Positions 61,260 through 64,000 of a stretch of DNA of 64,000 nt are shown here, piece after piece (position 1 is the first letter of the stretch; each line of letters starts with the position of its first letter). Source of the stretch: Hyphomicrobiales bacterium. GTDB lineage: Bacteria > Pseudomonadota > Alphaproteobacteria > Rhizobiales > Rhizobiaceae. The notes under the pieces were generated by a model, which searched no databases, was not told the DNA's origin, and was given only the letters and a program-made list of their open reading frames with translations. The translations under genes were made by a program, and so were the position numbers. The stretch lies in the NCBI GenBank assembly GCA_900465675.1, contig UBJR01000005.1, positions 248,001-312,000 on the forward strand, written 5' to 3'.

Positions 61260-64000
61260 ATGGTTACGCTTGTAAGACACGATCTCGAGTTCATCCTGAA
61301 GCAGATCGCCATCGCCGAACAGCATGCGGCCGGTGGTGACCTTGCCGCGCTCGTCGCCGAAGCCGGCGAAGCAGCCGGCGCGACCGGCACCGGTGCACCG
61401 CAGGCGCATCTCCTGCCCTACGGCCTCCGAACCGTCGACGGCAGCTACAACAACCTGCTCGATGGCAATGAAACCTGGGGCGCAGCCGACCAGCCGTTCA
61501 CGCCGCTGGTGCAGCCGAACTACGTCAACGAAAATGACGACTCGCTGGCATTCGGCCCGGGAACGGTTCTCACGAACGGTAACTATGCGCCGGGTACCCC
61601 CAGCGCCGTCGGCCCGGGCACCGTCGTCGACGCCGATCCACGCATCATCTCCAATCTGATTGTCGATCAGACCAGCAACAACCCGGCAGCCATCATGGTC
61701 TACCAGGCCATGATCGACGAGGGCAAGACAGCGACGCGCGTACCGATGCAGGACGCCAATGGCGCGCCCATCGTCCATGCAACCAATGTCGTCGGCCCCG
61801 ATGGCACCGTTCTCGCCGCCGCGGGCAGTCCCGTCTACGTCTACACTTTCGAGAACGTCTCGCCCGATATCGGCGACTCCGCGCCTTACAACTCGATGTT
61901 CACGCTGTTCGGCCAGTTCTTCGACCATGGCCTCGACCTCGTGGCCAAGGGCGGTGCCGGAACGGTCTATATTCCGCTGTCACCGGATGACCCACTCTAC
62001 AATCCGGCAACGCCGCACACCAATTTCATGGTCCTGACCCGCGCCAGCCGCGATGCCGATGGCGAAGTGGCTGCCAACACCACGACGCCGTGGGTCGACC
62101 AGAACCAGACATATACCTCGCATGCATCGCATCAGGTCTTCCTGCGCGAATATGTCATGCATGAGGGCAAGCCTGTCGCGACCGGCCATCTGCTTGACGG
62201 CGCGCGCGGCCTGCCGACCTGGGCCGACATCAAGGAACAGGCTCGCGAGATGCTCGGCATCGACCTGACCGACGCCGATGTCACCAACATTCCGCTGCTG
62301 CGCACCGATCCCTATGGCCGCTTCATCCCCGATGCCAACGGCTTCGCGCAGGTCATCACCGGCATCGGCGCCGACGGCATTCCGAACACCGCCGACGACA
62401 TCGTTGTCTCAGGCACGCCGGGCGCTCCTGTCAGCACCGCTGGAGCCGTCCGAATCGGCCACGCCTTCCTCGATGACATCGCCCATGCCGCAGTACCGGT
62501 CATCGCCGGTGGCGTACTGCAGGCCGACAGTGACGACGCCGTAGGCTATTCCGGCGGCTTCAACACCCGCGGTCAGCAGACTGCCTACGATGATGAGTTG
62601 CTCGACGCGCACTACATCACCGGCGACGGCCGCGGTAACGAGAATATCGGCCTGACGTCGATCCACCACATCTTCCACTCGGAGCACAACAGCGTCGTCG
62701 AGCAGACCAAGCAGGTCGTCCTCGACAGCGCCGACCTGGTCTTTATCAACCAGTGGCTGCTTGAGCCGATTACCACGCTGCCGACAACCGAGGCAGAACT
62801 TGAGGGACTCGTCTGGAACGGCGAGCGTCTGTTCCAGGCCGGCCGCTTCACCACCGAAATGCAGTATCAGCACCTCGTCTTCGAGGAATTCGGCCGCAAG
62901 ATGCAGCCGGATATCGATGCCTTCGTCTTCGAGCCATCGACCGACATCAATCCGGCGATCTTCGCCGAGTTCGCCCACGCGGTCTACCGCTTCGGCCACT
63001 CGATGCTGAACCAGGATATCGACCGTCTCGTGGAAAATGCCGACGGTACTTTCAGCTTCGATAACATCACATTGTTCGACGGCTTCCTGAACCCGCTGGA
63101 ACTCGGCGCGGTCGATGCCAACGGTAATGTGCTCGTCAATCACGACCAGGCAGCCGGTGCCATCATCCGCGGCATGTCCCGACAGGGCGGCAACGAAATC
63201 GACGAATTCGTCACCGACGTTTTGCGCAACCAGCTTGTCGGCATCCCGCTCGATCTTGCAGCGCTCAATATCGCCCGTGGCCGCGACGTCGGCCTGCCGA
63301 CGCTGAACGAGGCACGTGCCCAGTTCTACCAGGCAGCCGGTCAGGACACGCAGCTGAAGCCCTATGTCAGCTGGACCGATTTCGCGCTGAACCTGCAGAA
63401 CACCGCGTCGATCGTCAACTTCATCGCTGCCTACGGCACGCACTCCTCGATCACCAGCGCGGCGACCCTCGACGCCAAGCGCGCTGCGGCCGCCTCGATC
63501 GTGCTCGGCACGGCCGGTGCACCTGCCGACCGCCTGGAATTCCTGAATTCGACCGGCGCCTGGGCGACGGCTGAGACGGGTCTCAACGACATCGATCTGT
63601 GGATCGGCGGCCTTGCCGAGAAGAAGATGGATTTCGGCGGCATGCTCGGCTCCACCTTCTCCTTCGTCTTCGAATTGCAGATGGAGAACCTGCAGGAATC
63701 GGACCGCTTCTATTATCTCTCCCGCGTCCAGGGTCTGAACCTTCTCAACGAGCTGGAAAACAACTCGCTGAGCAAGATCATCATGCGCAATACCGATCTG
63801 GGCGAAGGTTCGACGGCGCTGCCGGGCGACATCTTCTCGACGCCTGACCATACGCTTGAGATGGACATCTCGAAGCAGGTCGGCGCCGATCCGATCTTCA
63901 CCGATGCGATCCTGCAGGCGCTGACGCCGCTGGTCGTGCGCCGCGACACCGATGGTGACGGCGACCTCGACTACATGGCCTATCACGGCGGCGACCACGT
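61260..64000 (+). CDS. Second animal-type haem peroxidase (RTX-type), 3' end beyond the window
   Basis: 913 codons are visible and the gene runs off the right edge. GGAGGGG precedes the ATG at 61260. The N-terminus (VTLVRHDLEFILKQIAIAEQ) matches that of the giant protein (VTYIRSDLDFILAQIKIAEA). The distal H223 is in FGQFFDHG, the HIFHSEHN motif follows, proximal H580 is in YRFGHSM, and LNIARGRDVGLPTLNEAR is present. The last visible residues (YHGGDHV) correspond to the start of the RTX part of the paralog, so calcium-binding repeats probably follow. It lies beside its own kinase/regulator pair. Confidence 0.9.
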   Translation, partial: MVTLVRHDLEFILKQIAIAEQHAAGGDLAALVAEAGEAAGATGTGAPQAHLLPYGLRTVDGSYNNLLDGNETWGAADQPFTPLVQPNYVNENDDSLAFGPGTVLTNGNYAPGTPSAVGPGTVVDADPRIISNLIVDQTSNNPAAIMVYQAMIDEGKTATRVPMQDANGAPIVHATNVVGPDGTVLAAAGSPVYVYTFENVSPDIGDSAPYNSMFTLFGQFFDHGLDLVAKGGAGTVYIPLSPDDPLYNPATPHTNFMVLTRASRDADGEVAANTTTPWVDQNQTYTSHASHQVFLREYVMHEGKPVATGHLLDGARGLPTWADIKEQAREMLGIDLTDADVTNIPLLRTDPYGRFIPDANGFAQVITGIGADGIPNTADDIVVSGTPGAPVSTAGAVRIGHAFLDDIAHAAVPVIAGGVLQADSDDAVGYSGGFNTRGQQTAYDDELLDAHYITGDGRGNENIGLTSIHHIFHSEHNSVVEQTKQVVLDSADLVFINQWLLEPITTLPTTEAELEGLVWNGERLFQAGRFTTEMQYQHLVFEEFGRKMQPDIDAFVFEPSTDINPAIFAEFAHAVYRFGHSMLNQDIDRLVENADGTFSFDNITLFDGFLNPLELGAVDANGNVLVNHDQAAGAIIRGMSRQGGNEIDEFVTDVLRNQLVGIPLDLAALNIARGRDVGLPTLNEARAQFYQAAGQDTQLKPYVSWTDFALNLQNTASIVNFIAAYGTHSSITSAATLDAKRAAAASIVLGTAGAPADRLEFLNSTGAWATAETGLNDIDLWIGGLAEKKMDFGGMLGSTFSFVFELQMENLQESDRFYYLSRVQGLNLLNELENNSLSKIIMRNTDLGEGSTALPGDIFSTPDHTLEMDISKQVGADPIFTDAILQALTPLVVRRDTDGDGDLDYMAYHGGDH

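Overview
The window looks like a large GC-rich replicon of a Rhizobium/Agrobacterium-type alphaproteobacterium. The evidence is a rhizopine-type moc gene set, an Lrp-type putR beside putA, PrsD/PrsE-like type I secretion genes, cobalamin riboswitches in front of B12-independent enzymes, a RIME-like palindromic repeat, and many sugar ABC importers with ATGA-coupled genes. No tRNA, rRNA, CRISPR array, insertion sequence or phage gene was seen. Both ends cut through genes.

Layout. 1-6520: a moc-like cluster (binding protein, MocD-like hydroxylase, LacI-type regulator, MocC-like isomerase, MocA-like dehydrogenase, MocF-like reductase, MocE-like Rieske ferredoxin), probably for an O-methylated inosamine or inositol compound. 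6727-11527: ROK regulator plus a CUT2 sugar importer and an SDR. 11634-12849: lone receiver protein and a PIG-L deacetylase. 12900-16138: aldehyde dehydrogenase, Lrp regulator and saccharopine-dehydrogenase-like enzyme (amino-acid, possibly lysine, catabolism). 16182-20561: putR and a type B-like putA.

20902-37896 is the most distinctive region. A NarL-type response regulator and histidine kinase lie next to a 2981-residue animal-type haem peroxidase with RTX repeats. A type I secretion ABC protein, a second RTX protein with an N-terminal membrane segment, and a membrane fusion protein follow. At 58591-64000 a paralogous set (response regulator, kinase, divergent peroxidase, cut by the right edge) recurs. 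In both copies the kinase gene is divergent from the peroxidase gene, which suggests that the kinase/regulator pair controls production of the secreted peroxidase.

37946-47585: a Gfo/Idh/MocA plus aldo-keto reductase fusion, a CUT1 importer, an AraC regulator, an SDR and a GMC oxidoreductase, a likely sugar or polyol uptake and oxidation locus. 47680-51315: MarR regulator and an AaeB/AaeX/AaeA-type efflux operon; the AaeB/FUSC gene carries an apparent one-base deletion near its 3' end. 51322-58562: nrdHIEF and metE, both on the minus strand. Each follows a cobalamin riboswitch and a TTGACG promoter, so both B12-independent enzymes should be made when cobalamin is scarce. A NrdR-like box overlaps the nrd promoter, and an AT-rich dyad abuts the metE promoter.
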